Assembly: GCA_027294815.1 (NCBI GenBank)
Contig: JAPULP010000118.1
Coordinates: 1-12,830 of the forward strand
Source: Gemmatimonadota bacterium
GTDB taxonomy: Bacteria > Gemmatimonadota > Gemmatimonadetes > Gemmatimonadales > GWC2-71-9
Direction of reading: 5' to 3'
DNA: 12,830 bases
Position 1 is the first letter of the stretch. Each line of letters begins with the position of its first letter. Positions 1 through 6,640 of this stretch are shown piece by piece. A model generated the notes under the pieces. That model was not told the DNA's origin. It was given only the letters and a program-made list of their open reading frames with translations, and searched no databases. Made by a program: the position numbers and the translations under genes.

Positions 1-1245
1 GACGTGTTCAAGAGTTCTCGAGACTTGCTGGAGACCTTTCGAGAGGGTGAACTCACATCGGATGTCGTGGAGCGGCACGTATTGACGCTCACGATGCCCC
101 AGCTCATTCGCCACACCCAAATCATCGTCGAGGCGACGCGCTCGGTGGGGACGCGGGCCTACGTGAAGATCGGAACCAGCGGCACCGGCGGCATGGGGCT
201 GAACGTGCCCTACACCCACTCCGAAGAAAAACCTTCGCGCACCTTGCTCACGAAATCGGCGGTGGCGGGGGCCCATTCGCTTCTTCTCTTCCTCATGGCT
301 CGGACACCGGGTGCCCCGGCGGTCGTGGAAATCAAACCGACGGCCGCAATTGCTTGGCGTCGAATCGCCTTCGGCCCCGTGCCGCGGTGGGGGTGCACGC
401 TTGCTCGCTTCGATTGCGCCGAGCCGATTCCGGTCGCCGAGGCCTTCGGTGACACGGCCGGTGGATGGGTCGATCTGCAGCGGCCGGTGGAATCCGTCTA
501 CATCGATGTGGGTGAGAACGGTGTGTTTGCCAAAGACGAGTTCGAGACGGTGACGTCGCTCGGCCAGATGGAGTTCATTACGCCGGAGGAAGTGGCGGAG
601 TATACGGTGCTGGAGCTGACCGGACGCTCGAGCGGCCGCGATATCATCGGGGCGTTGGACTCGGCAACGGCGGGGCCCACATACCAGGCAGGCGTCCTGC
701 GCGCCGCTGCTCTCGAGAGGCTCCAGGAATTAGAAACGGAACACGGCGTGCGGTCCGTGGCGTTCGAGATGTTGGGTCCGCCACGCCTGACAAAGATGTT
801 GTACGAAGCCCACGTGTGGTCCATCCTGCGACCCACGGTGCGAGCACTGGCCGATAGCGGTCCCGAGGCGCTGGCTCGTGAGGCGGAATCGCTCATCGCC
901 GGCGACCAAGAACTGCGGTCGCTCATCATCTCGATTGGGCTTCCCATCCTCGTGCAGGGGGAGAAGGTTTATAGGGCGTCGGAGGTGATGGTCATGCCCA
1001 ACGGGCAAGACATCGATCGAGTGGCCGACCGAGGGTGGGTGGACCTCCGACCGTCGCGCTGCAGCGTGTGGATCGCGAGGGCCCGGCAAATGGTCGAACA
1101 GGGCGAGACTCGGGCGCGGGGGACGGCGGGGTCGGGGAGCGCCGTGGACTGGGCGGCCTTGGATCCCGATGCGGCAATAGCGCCGGCGCGGTTCGCCAAG
1201 TGGGTCTTCAAATACGAGGACGGGGGAGAGCGAATCAAGCGGTAG
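1..1245 (+). CDS. Uncharacterised protein, C-terminal part (5' end outside window)
   Basis: I do not recognise a firm family. The reading frame is open at base 1, and the first possible start here is a GTG at base 4. No ribosome binding site can be judged, so the gene most likely begins upstream. Counting from that GTG, 413 residues are visible. A glycine-rich stretch, GTSGTGGMGLN at residues 58-68, is followed by PYTHSEEKPSR and a hydrophobic helix AHSLLLFLMARTP near residues 90-102. The rest looks soluble, mixed alpha/beta, with no signal peptide or membrane segment. The glycine-rich block and the following conserved-looking motifs recall large NAD(P)-binding, short-chain-dehydrogenase-like proteins of about 550 residues whose Rossmann fold would lie upstream. 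That assignment is from memory and tentative. The stop is TAG at 1243-1245. The gene points the same way as the Bat operon but is separated from it by about 60 bases, so cotranscription is possible but not shown. Confidence 0.6.
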   Translation, partial: DVFKSSRDLLETFREGELTSDVVERHVLTLTMPQLIRHTQIIVEATRSVGTRAYVKIGTSGTGGMGLNVPYTHSEEKPSRTLLTKSAVAGAHSLLLFLMARTPGAPAVVEIKPTAAIAWRRIAFGPVPRWGCTLARFDCAEPIPVAEAFGDTAGGWVDLQRPVESVYIDVGENGVFAKDEFETVTSLGQMEFITPEEVAEYTVLELTGRSSGRDIIGALDSATAGPTYQAGVLRAAALERLQELETEHGVRSVAFEMLGPPRLTKMLYEAHVWSILRPTVRALADSGPEALAREAESLIAGDQELRSLIISIGLPILVQGEKVYRASEVMVMPNGQDIDRVADRGWVDLRPSRCSVWIARARQMVEQGETRARGTAGSGSAVDWAALDPDAAIAPARFAKWVFKYEDGGERIKR

Positions 1246-1260
1246 TAAGGGAGGACCGAT

Positions 1261-1285
1261 ACCACCGGCGTCACCGTGCGGTGGT
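1261..1285 (+). other. Inverted repeat in the gap before the Bat operon
   Basis: ACCACCG (1261-1267) and CGGTGGT (1279-1285) can form a 7-bp GC-rich stem with an 11-base loop. It lies in the only intergenic gap of the window, between the first gene and moxR. No run of T follows, so it is not a canonical intrinsic terminator. It could be an mRNA hairpin, an operator-like palindrome or chance. I saw no convincing -35/-10 pair in the gap. Confidence 0.25.
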
Positions 1286-1297
1286 CAGCGATTCAAC

Positions 1298-1304
1298 GGG
1301 GAGG
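1298..1304 (+). promoter_or_regulatory. Strong Shine-Dalgarno deciding the moxR start
   Basis: GGGGAGG is a near-perfect ribosome binding site. It abuts the ATG at 1305 with no spacer, which is too close for initiation there. The in-frame GTG at 1314 sits 9 bases downstream, a normal spacing, and is therefore the preferred start. Using 1305 would add only three residues (MVV before the GTG codon). Confidence 0.6.
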
Positions 1305-1313
1305 ATGGTGGTA

Positions 1314-2288
1314 GTGACTTCACGCGCTATAAAGCCAAGCGATTCGTCGCTGACGAGTTCCGTGGTGCAGGAAGTCGCCAAGCGGGTCGTTGGCCAGGAG
1401 GCGATGCTCGAGCGGTTGCTGATCGGACTCTTGACCGGCGGGCACATTCTGCTCGAGGGGGTGCCCGGGCTCGCCAAGACCTTGGCGGTGTCGACGCTGG
1501 CCGAAACGCTCCGCGTGATCTTCCAACGAATCCAGTTTACGCCCGACCTCCTTCCCGCCGACATCATCGGGACGATGGTGTTCGATCAGAAGACCGGAGA
1601 GTTCCATGCCAAGCGCGGCCCGCTGTTTGCCAACGTGGTACTGGCGGATGAGGTCAATCGTGCGCCCCCGAAGGTGCAGGCCGCCTTGTTGGAAGCGATG
1701 GAGGAGAGACAAGTCACGATCGGCGGAGAGACGCACAAACTTGCCGAGCCGTTTCTCGTGCTTGCAACACAGAATCCCATCGAACACGAGGGTACGTATC
1801 CGCTCCCGGAAGCCCAACTCGACCGCTTCATGCTCAAGGTGCACGTAGGGTATCCGTCTCGTGAAGAAGAAAAGGAGATTCTGTGGCGGATGGCGGGAGG
1901 TCAGCCCATCCCGATTTCGGCGATTGCCGGACCAGAGGATCTGTTGGCGCTGCGCACATCAATCGCCGAACTGTACATGGACCAAAAGATCGTTGATTAC
2001 ATCGTCGATGTGGTGCGCGCGACTCGGGAACCACAGGCGATCGGCCTGCACGATCTCAACCCGTTCATCGCGTTCGGCGGAAGCCCGCGTGCGTCGATCT
2101 ATCTAGCCCGGGCCGCACGCGCTCACGCCTTCCTGCGCGGTCGTGCGTATGTCGTTCCCGAAGACGTCAAAGCGATGGCTCCCGACGTCTTGCGACATCG
2201 TGTGCTGCTGACGTTCGAGGCCGAAGCCGAGGATGTCACCTCCGACGGGATCATCACCAAGATTCTGGAGGCAGTGCACGTCCCATGA
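1314..2288 (+). CDS. moxR: MoxR-family AAA+ ATPase
   Basis: This is a cytoplasmic AAA+ ATPase of the MoxR branch. Members are thought to remodel or activate VWA-domain partner proteins, and they usually lead Bat-type operons. From the GTG at 1314 it is 324 residues, the usual size. Visible motifs are Walker A GVPGLAKT (49-56, the MoxR form), Walker B VLADE (109-113), the MoxR-typical block NRAPPKVQAALLEAMEE just after it, sensor-1 asparagine in ATQNP (N154), an arginine-finger region at QLDRF (about R171) and sensor-2 GSPRAS (about R259). All key residues are present, so it should be active. The start is GTG 1314, chosen from the spacing to GGGGAGG at 1298-1304; ATG 1305 is the alternative. 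Its stop overlaps the DUF58 start as ATGA (2285-2288), which implies translational coupling. The substrate is not readable from the sequence; the neighbouring VWA proteins are the likely partners. Confidence 0.95.
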   Translation: MTSRAIKPSDSSLTSSVVQEVAKRVVGQEAMLERLLIGLLTGGHILLEGVPGLAKTLAVSTLAETLRVIFQRIQFTPDLLPADIIGTMVFDQKTGEFHAKRGPLFANVVLADEVNRAPPKVQAALLEAMEERQVTIGGETHKLAEPFLVLATQNPIEHEGTYPLPEAQLDRFMLKVHVGYPSREEEKEILWRMAGGQPIPISAIAGPEDLLALRTSIAELYMDQKIVDYIVDVVRATREPQAIGLHDLNPFIAFGGSPRASIYLARAARAHAFLRGRAYVVPEDVKAMAPDVLRHRVLLTFEAEAEDVTSDGIITKILEAVHVP

Positions 2289-3181
2289 ACGGCACGTCCC
2301 CGATCGTTGGGGCGGAGGTTCTGAAGCAGGTCAAACAGATCGAACTCCGCACACGCCGATTGGTCGGATCGCTGTTCGCCGGTGAATACCGTTCGGTGTT
2401 TCGTGGCCAAGGCATCGAGTTCGCCGAGGTGCGCGAATACCAAGACGGAGACGACTTTCGAGCAATCGATTGGAACGTTTCCGCCCGCATGGGACATCCC
2501 TACGTAAAACTCTTCGATGAAGAACGCGAACTCACACTGTTGTTGGTAGTCGATCGATCGGGTTCCGTGGAATTTGGGAAACCGGTCAAGAAAGCGGAGC
2601 GGTCCGTCGAGATCGCCGCCGTCCTCGCGCTCGCGGCCGCTCGCACAAACGATCGCGTTGGGGCGCTGGTGTTTTCTGACGACATCGATCACGTCGTCCA
2701 GGCTGCCAAGGGACGGAGACACGCGCTTCGAGTCATCCGCGATCTTCTCGCTTTTGAACCGGTAAACCGCGGAACAAACCTGGCGCGCGCGCTGGCGTAT
2801 GCCGCAAAACTGTTACGGCATCGTGGTATCGTGGTGGTGTTGTCCGATTTTCGTGCAACTGGCTGGGAGGAGCAGATGCGCCGGCTCGCAAGGAAGCACG
2901 AGGTGGTGGCGATCTCGGTCGATGATCCTCGCGAGCAAGAACTTCCCGACGCGGGGTGGATCGAGTTGGAGGATGCGGAGGACGGCAAGCGGATGTTGGT
3001 AGATACGTCTAGGAGCGACATGCGCGTCGGTCTGCAGATAGCGGCCGAGGAAAAACGGATGGCGCGCGCTCGGGCCTTGGAACGTGCGCGGGTAGATCAT
3101 ATCGTCCTCTACACCCACATACCGTACGCCCAAACACTGCTGAAAGCGTTCGAGTTGCGGGCGAGGCGCCTCCGCCGATGA
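2285..3181 (+). CDS. DUF58 domain protein (VWA-like partner of MoxR)
   Basis: This is a 298-residue soluble protein of the DUF58 family, which nearly always follows moxR in Bat-type operons and has a VWA-like fold. The family signature is clear at residues 46-62: FAEVREYQDGDDFRAIDW. The MIDAS-like motif is intact: DRSGS at 90-94, a threonine in NRGTNL at about 164 and an aspartate in LSDF at 188. No signal peptide or membrane segment is visible, so unlike many DUF58 proteins with N-terminal membrane helices this one looks cytoplasmic, on the same side as MoxR. The C-terminus is very basic (ELRARRLRR) and could touch membrane or nucleic acid. A GGAGG at 2267-2271 lies 13 bases before the ATG, rather far, and the ATGA overlap with moxR suggests reinitiation. 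It overlaps the next gene in the same way (ATGA at 3178-3181). The biochemical role of the family is not established. Confidence 0.93.
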   Translation: MNGTSPIVGAEVLKQVKQIELRTRRLVGSLFAGEYRSVFRGQGIEFAEVREYQDGDDFRAIDWNVSARMGHPYVKLFDEERELTLLLVVDRSGSVEFGKPVKKAERSVEIAAVLALAAARTNDRVGALVFSDDIDHVVQAAKGRRHALRVIRDLLAFEPVNRGTNLARALAYAAKLLRHRGIVVVLSDFRATGWEEQMRRLARKHEVVAISVDDPREQELPDAGWIELEDAEDGKRMLVDTSRSDMRVGLQIAAEEKRMARARALERARVDHIVLYTHIPYAQTLLKAFELRARRLRR

Positions 3182-4047
3182 ATGCGATGGTCGGCGCCGT
3201 GCTACTGGCGCAGGTCTGGTCCGTTTTTCCGGAGCAACCGACTATTGGTGACACCGTGGTTTTCGAGCGTGAAGTCGTGGTAGCCGATCCAACCGCCCGC
3301 CTTCGACTCGGGCCGCTGCCCGCCTCGCCATCCATTGAGCCGCTCGCGCGTCCGGAAGTCATCAGCGGAGCCGGTGGGTTTGTGGCACGCTACGTGGTCG
3401 CGTTCTTTGAAACGGGTGAACACACTGTCGTGATGCCCGAACTGGAGCTGGTGTATCCAAACGGCCGGGTGGAAACGAGGGGCGGGGGATCGGCACTGGT
3501 CACCGTTTCGTCGGTGTTGCCGGAGGGCGATTCGCTGCCACCACCTCGTACGTCACGCGAACCGATTCCGAGAGATGTTTTTCGTGCATCGCCGGCGGTA
3601 CTCTTGCTCACCGGTGTTCTCGTGTTGAGTGTCGGGTGGGGGGTGTTGCGCCGCAAGCCTCGCCGCCGCCCCGCTTGGGCGAGCGCGGATACGGATGTGG
3701 GAGTGGAAGACATTCCGATCCCACGCTGGATAGCAGCGGGTGAGCCGAGAGCGGTCGCCACGGTTTCGATGCATCGAATGCGAGAACACATCCAAACCTA
3801 CGTTCCACAAGCGGAGCCGTCGCTCGATTTGAGGGCGTGGTTGCGCACCGTTGAGGACCGTTCGGAGTGGCCGCTACGGGAACTCGCTGACGTCATGCGG
3901 GCGCTGGAGCGGGCGAGTTACGCTCCGGCCATTCCCAGTGACGTGATTGCCCTGGCGGATGAAACCCAAGTGCTTCTTCAAGCCATCGACGAGGCGGAGA
4001 CGGCCCCCGCCCCCGAGCCGGATCCCGAACCGGCTGTCGAAGAGTAA
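3178..4047 (+). CDS. Small single-pass membrane protein of the Bat operon
   Basis: The protein is 289 residues and I cannot name a family with certainty. Its position between DUF58 and BatA matches that of small accessory membrane proteins, such as DUF4381-type proteins, in other Bat operons. A short hydrophobic leader (residues 4-11, ending LLAQ) is followed by a beta-rich domain (about 20-112) that resembles the first beta-domain of BatD in pattern (a GDTVVFEREVVV-type strand start). A proline-rich linker leads to one transmembrane helix at about 139-156, then RRKPRRR. By the positive-inside rule this puts the N-terminal domain in the periplasm and the C-terminal helical domain (about 160-270) in the cytoplasm. 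The tail is acidic and Pro/Glu-rich (EPDPEPAVEE). ATG 3178 overlaps the DUF58 stop, and the TAA overlaps the batA ATG by one base (TAATG). A role as an adaptor between periplasmic Bat proteins and cytoplasmic MoxR/DUF58 is inference. Confidence 0.8.
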   Translation: MNAMVGAVLLAQVWSVFPEQPTIGDTVVFEREVVVADPTARLRLGPLPASPSIEPLARPEVISGAGGFVARYVVAFFETGEHTVVMPELELVYPNGRVETRGGGSALVTVSSVLPEGDSLPPPRTSREPIPRDVFRASPAVLLLTGVLVLSVGWGVLRRKPRRRPAWASADTDVGVEDIPIPRWIAAGEPRAVATVSMHRMREHIQTYVPQAEPSLDLRAWLRTVEDRSEWPLRELADVMRALERASYAPAIPSDVIALADETQVLLQAIDEAETAPAPEPDPEPAVEE

Positions 4048-5024
4048 TGTTCGCGCGCCCCCTGATACTCATCCTGTTGCTGGCCGTACCGACCTGGTGG
4101 TGGCGTCGCCACCGTGCGCACCGGCCCGCCGCGGAATACAGCGATCTTGGTCAGTTGGCGTCGACGGGCCGGACACGCCGTTGGGTCGGCGAAGTTCCCG
4201 CAGGTTTGCGCAGCGTGGCGCTGGGTGCCTGGATCATTGCGGCGGCTGGACCGCAAACTGCCGTCGAGCCGAACGAGATCACGCGGGAGGGCATCGCGAT
4301 CACCATTGCGGTCGATGTTTCGAGTAGCATGCTGGCCGAAGACTTCGCCCCGTCCAATCGACTGGATGTCGCCAAAGAACAGTCCATCGCGTTCATTCGG
4401 GCCCGCCGTTTCGACCGAATCGGTTTGGTTGCCTTTGCCGGCGAGGCGCTCACCCGAGTTCCCGTGACCGTCGATTACGCCGTTCTCGAGCAGGCGGTCC
4501 TCGACCTTCGCGTTGGGGAGCTCGACGACGGCACAGCGATCGGTACCGCTATCGCGACAGGAGCCAACCGGCTCCGCCGAGTCGAAGGAAAGAGCAAGGT
4601 GATGGTGTTGATGACCGACGGCGAGAACAATCGGGGGCGCCTCGATCCCCGGACGGCAGCGGAGGCGGCGGAACGGGTGGGTGTGCGTATCTATACCATT
4701 GGGATCGGTACCGAGGGTGAGGCGCGCACACCCATCGGCACAGGCATCGGTGGCCGTCTCCGGTACCAAACGTTGCCGGTCCGAATCGACGAGGAGTTGC
4801 TCCAAGACATCGCCGAAACGACCGGCGGCCGATACTTCCGGGCCACCGATGCGGAGGCTCTCCGGGGGATCTTCCAACAGATCGATCAGCTCGAGAAGAC
4901 TCCGGTCGAGATCACCCGTTTCACTCAGCACAATGAGTCGTATCGTATTCCTTTGTTAATCGGCCTGGCTGCGCTGGCTCTGGAGCTCATGGTCGGCGCG
5001 ACCGTAGTGATCCGAGTCCCATGA
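4047..5024 (+). CDS. batA: BatA, membrane-anchored VWA-domain protein
   Basis: This 325-residue protein has the standard BatA plan: two N-terminal membrane helices (about 4-19 and 53-69), a periplasmic VWA domain (about 83-285) and a C-terminal membrane helix (about 301-320). The MIDAS metal site is complete: DVSSS at 90-94, threonine in DDGTAIG at 163 and aspartate in MTDGENN at 191. The segment GVRIYTIGIGTEG (about 212-224) is the usual last strand of such domains. BatA was named from the Bacteroides aerotolerance operon. Its molecular function is unsettled; VWA domains generally bind partners through a metal ion, and here the likely partners are BatB and the MoxR/DUF58 pair. No good Shine-Dalgarno precedes the ATG, which overlaps the preceding TAA (TAATG), so translation is probably coupled. 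Its stop overlaps batB as ATGA at 5021-5024. Confidence 0.93.
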   Translation: MFARPLILILLLAVPTWWWRRHRAHRPAAEYSDLGQLASTGRTRRWVGEVPAGLRSVALGAWIIAAAGPQTAVEPNEITREGIAITIAVDVSSSMLAEDFAPSNRLDVAKEQSIAFIRARRFDRIGLVAFAGEALTRVPVTVDYAVLEQAVLDLRVGELDDGTAIGTAIATGANRLRRVEGKSKVMVLMTDGENNRGRLDPRTAAEAAERVGVRIYTIGIGTEGEARTPIGTGIGGRLRYQTLPVRIDEELLQDIAETTGGRYFRATDAEALRGIFQQIDQLEKTPVEITRFTQHNESYRIPLLIGLAALALELMVGATVVIRVP

Positions 5025-6640
5025 TTTCGTTCGACGCTGTTCCCGTGCTGTACGCCGCCCCGGTGATCACGTTGGTGTTTCTCGGGCTCGCGATCTGGGC
5101 GCGGTCGGCGAGGGTGCATCGTGCGTTGGCCTGGTCGGACGACATGGGCGCGGTGGCCCGGGAGACGGGCCGGGGTGGGGTGATCGCGCTGGGCGTAACC
5201 GCGCTGTTAGTGAGTGCGGCGTTGGCCGGTCCTCGCTTTGGACGCCGCACCGTCACCACGGAGACGAAGGCTCTCACGATGGTGCTGGCGGTCGATATTT
5301 CGCGGTCGATGCTCGCCGAAGATGTCGTGCCGTCGCGACTTGGACGAGCACAACGAGAATCGCGGCGGTTGATTCAGGACCTTCGCGGCGACCGCATCGG
5401 ATTGATCGCGTATGCGGGCCGCAGTTTCATTCTCTCTCCACTCACCGTGGATGACGGAGCACTGCAACTGCTGGTCGACGGTTTGGCGCCCGACTTGGCG
5501 AGCGCCGGTGGGACGGAGCTGGCCGTCGCCCTCGATCAAGGACGGCAGTTACTCCTGGCCGGGCCCGGTGTCGCCGATCGTGTGCTCGTGCTCTTTACCG
5601 ACGGCGAGGCTCACGACTCCCTCGCGAACATCGTGGCCGCTGCCCAACGGTTACGGCGTGATGGGATTCACTTGCTGGTCGTTGCTGAAGGTGGATCGGC
5701 GCCGGTGAGAATTCCGCTGCGCGATCTCAACGGGGTGTTGACTGGTTACCAAGAAGACCTTGGTGGGAACGTGGTGCAGACGCGTCGCCGTGACGACGTT
5801 CTTACTGCGGTGGTCGATGCCGCTCGCGGCGCGCTCGTGCCCGCGGGGCTTGGCGATCAGTCCGGCGCCGTTCGGGACTTGGTGGAAGGTTTCAAACGGG
5901 TTCCACAAGCGACCACGACTGCGGTGCAGGATGTTTCGCGGGCCTGGATTTTCCTGCTGGCGGCTGTCGTCGTCTTGCTTCTTCAGACTTACACGCGTCG
6001 CACGGCGGCGCTCGCCGGCATGGCGTTCTTGTTGCTGGCGCCCAAGCCAGCGCTCGGCCAGACGAGTCCGAGCGTAGCAGATCGGGCTTGGCGCGATAGT
6101 CTCTTCAGTGTCGCCGCCGATCTTTACGAACAACAGGTGCTCTCGCAGCAAGGTGGCGATACGGCATGGCTCAACCTGGGGACCGCGGCGCTTGCCATTG
6201 GCGACACGGCGCGTGCCAACCCGGCGCTGATGCGTGCGGCCGAGTCGCTGGATCCCGAGTTGCGGTTCCGCGCGCTGTTCAATCTGGGATTACTGTCTCT
6301 GCAATTGGCCGAAGTCGATGAAGCCAATCGCCAGACGTATCTCGACGAGGCGCGACGACATTATCGCGAGGCACTCCTCCTTCGACCCAGGGACGAAGAC
6401 ACGAAGTGGAATTACGAACTGGCGGCGCAACCGGTGCCGCCACAAGACGGCCAAGGCCAGCAACCGCCTCCGAATCCCGGCGCGCAAGGTGATCCTGCGC
6501 CCGACCCCCAGACCGGGTTGACCCGGGAACAGGCGGAGCAGATTCTCGATTCGATGTTGGCCGAAGAACGCGACACGCTGGACAAGATCAATCGGAGGCG
6601 CGCCCAACCGCGCGATGCCATGCGGAGAAAGAACTGGTGA
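5021..6640 (+). CDS. batB: BatB-BatC fusion: VWA domain plus TPR domain
   Basis: At 539 residues this is far longer than a lone BatB (about 330). Residues 1-325 are BatB: membrane helices at about 11-27 and 53-70, a periplasmic VWA domain with intact MIDAS (DISRS at 92-96, T165 in GGTELA, D194 in FTDGEAHD) and a membrane helix at about 308-323. Residues 326-539 are BatC-like. They begin with a hydrophobic segment ending in PALGQTS (about 329-348) that reads like a signal peptide. TPR-type helices follow (about 355-457, e.g. AWLNLGTAALAIGD and ARRHYREALLLRPRD), then a Pro/Gln-rich linker (471-499) and a charged C-terminal block TREQAEQILDSMLAEE typical of BatC. The predicted topology places both VWA and TPR domains in the periplasm. 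An in-frame ATG at 6020-6022 (M334) could in principle start a separate BatC. The stop overlaps the next start as GTGA. Confidence 0.92.
   Translation: MISFDAVPVLYAAPVITLVFLGLAIWARSARVHRALAWSDDMGAVARETGRGGVIALGVTALLVSAALAGPRFGRRTVTTETKALTMVLAVDISRSMLAEDVVPSRLGRAQRESRRLIQDLRGDRIGLIAYAGRSFILSPLTVDDGALQLLVDGLAPDLASAGGTELAVALDQGRQLLLAGPGVADRVLVLFTDGEAHDSLANIVAAAQRLRRDGIHLLVVAEGGSAPVRIPLRDLNGVLTGYQEDLGGNVVQTRRRDDVLTAVVDAARGALVPAGLGDQSGAVRDLVEGFKRVPQATTTAVQDVSRAWIFLLAAVVVLLLQTYTRRTAALAGMAFLLLAPKPALGQTSPSVADRAWRDSLFSVAADLYEQQVLSQQGGDTAWLNLGTAALAIGDTARANPALMRAAESLDPELRFRALFNLGLLSLQLAEVDEANRQTYLDEARRHYREALLLRPRDEDTKWNYELAAQPVPPQDGQGQQPPPNPGAQGDPAPDPQTGLTREQAEQILDSMLAEERDTLDKINRRRAQPRDAMRRKNW
6624..6627 (+). 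promoter_or_regulatory. Shine-Dalgarno for the GTG start of batD
   Basis: GGAG lies 9 bases before the GTG at 6637 and inside the end of the preceding gene. It supports GTG 6637 as the start; reading the same frame about 50 bases upstream I found no ATG, GTG or TTG. Confidence 0.5.

Noticed and set aside
1261..1285. Hairpin as a rho-independent terminator for the first gene
   Set aside because: The stem is only 7 bp with an 11-base loop, and no T run follows.
1035..1313. Longer moxR reading frame starting inside the first gene
   Set aside because: The extra N-terminal residues are Arg/Gly-rich and unlike MoxR. They overlap the first gene by about 200 bases, and the strong ribosome binding site at 1298-1304 points to a start near 1314.
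3978..4931. 317-codon open frame on the minus strand opposite batA
   Set aside because: It is a shadow of the VWA gene, with low-complexity Gly/Ser at its end arising from the Pro/Glu codons of the opposite strand.
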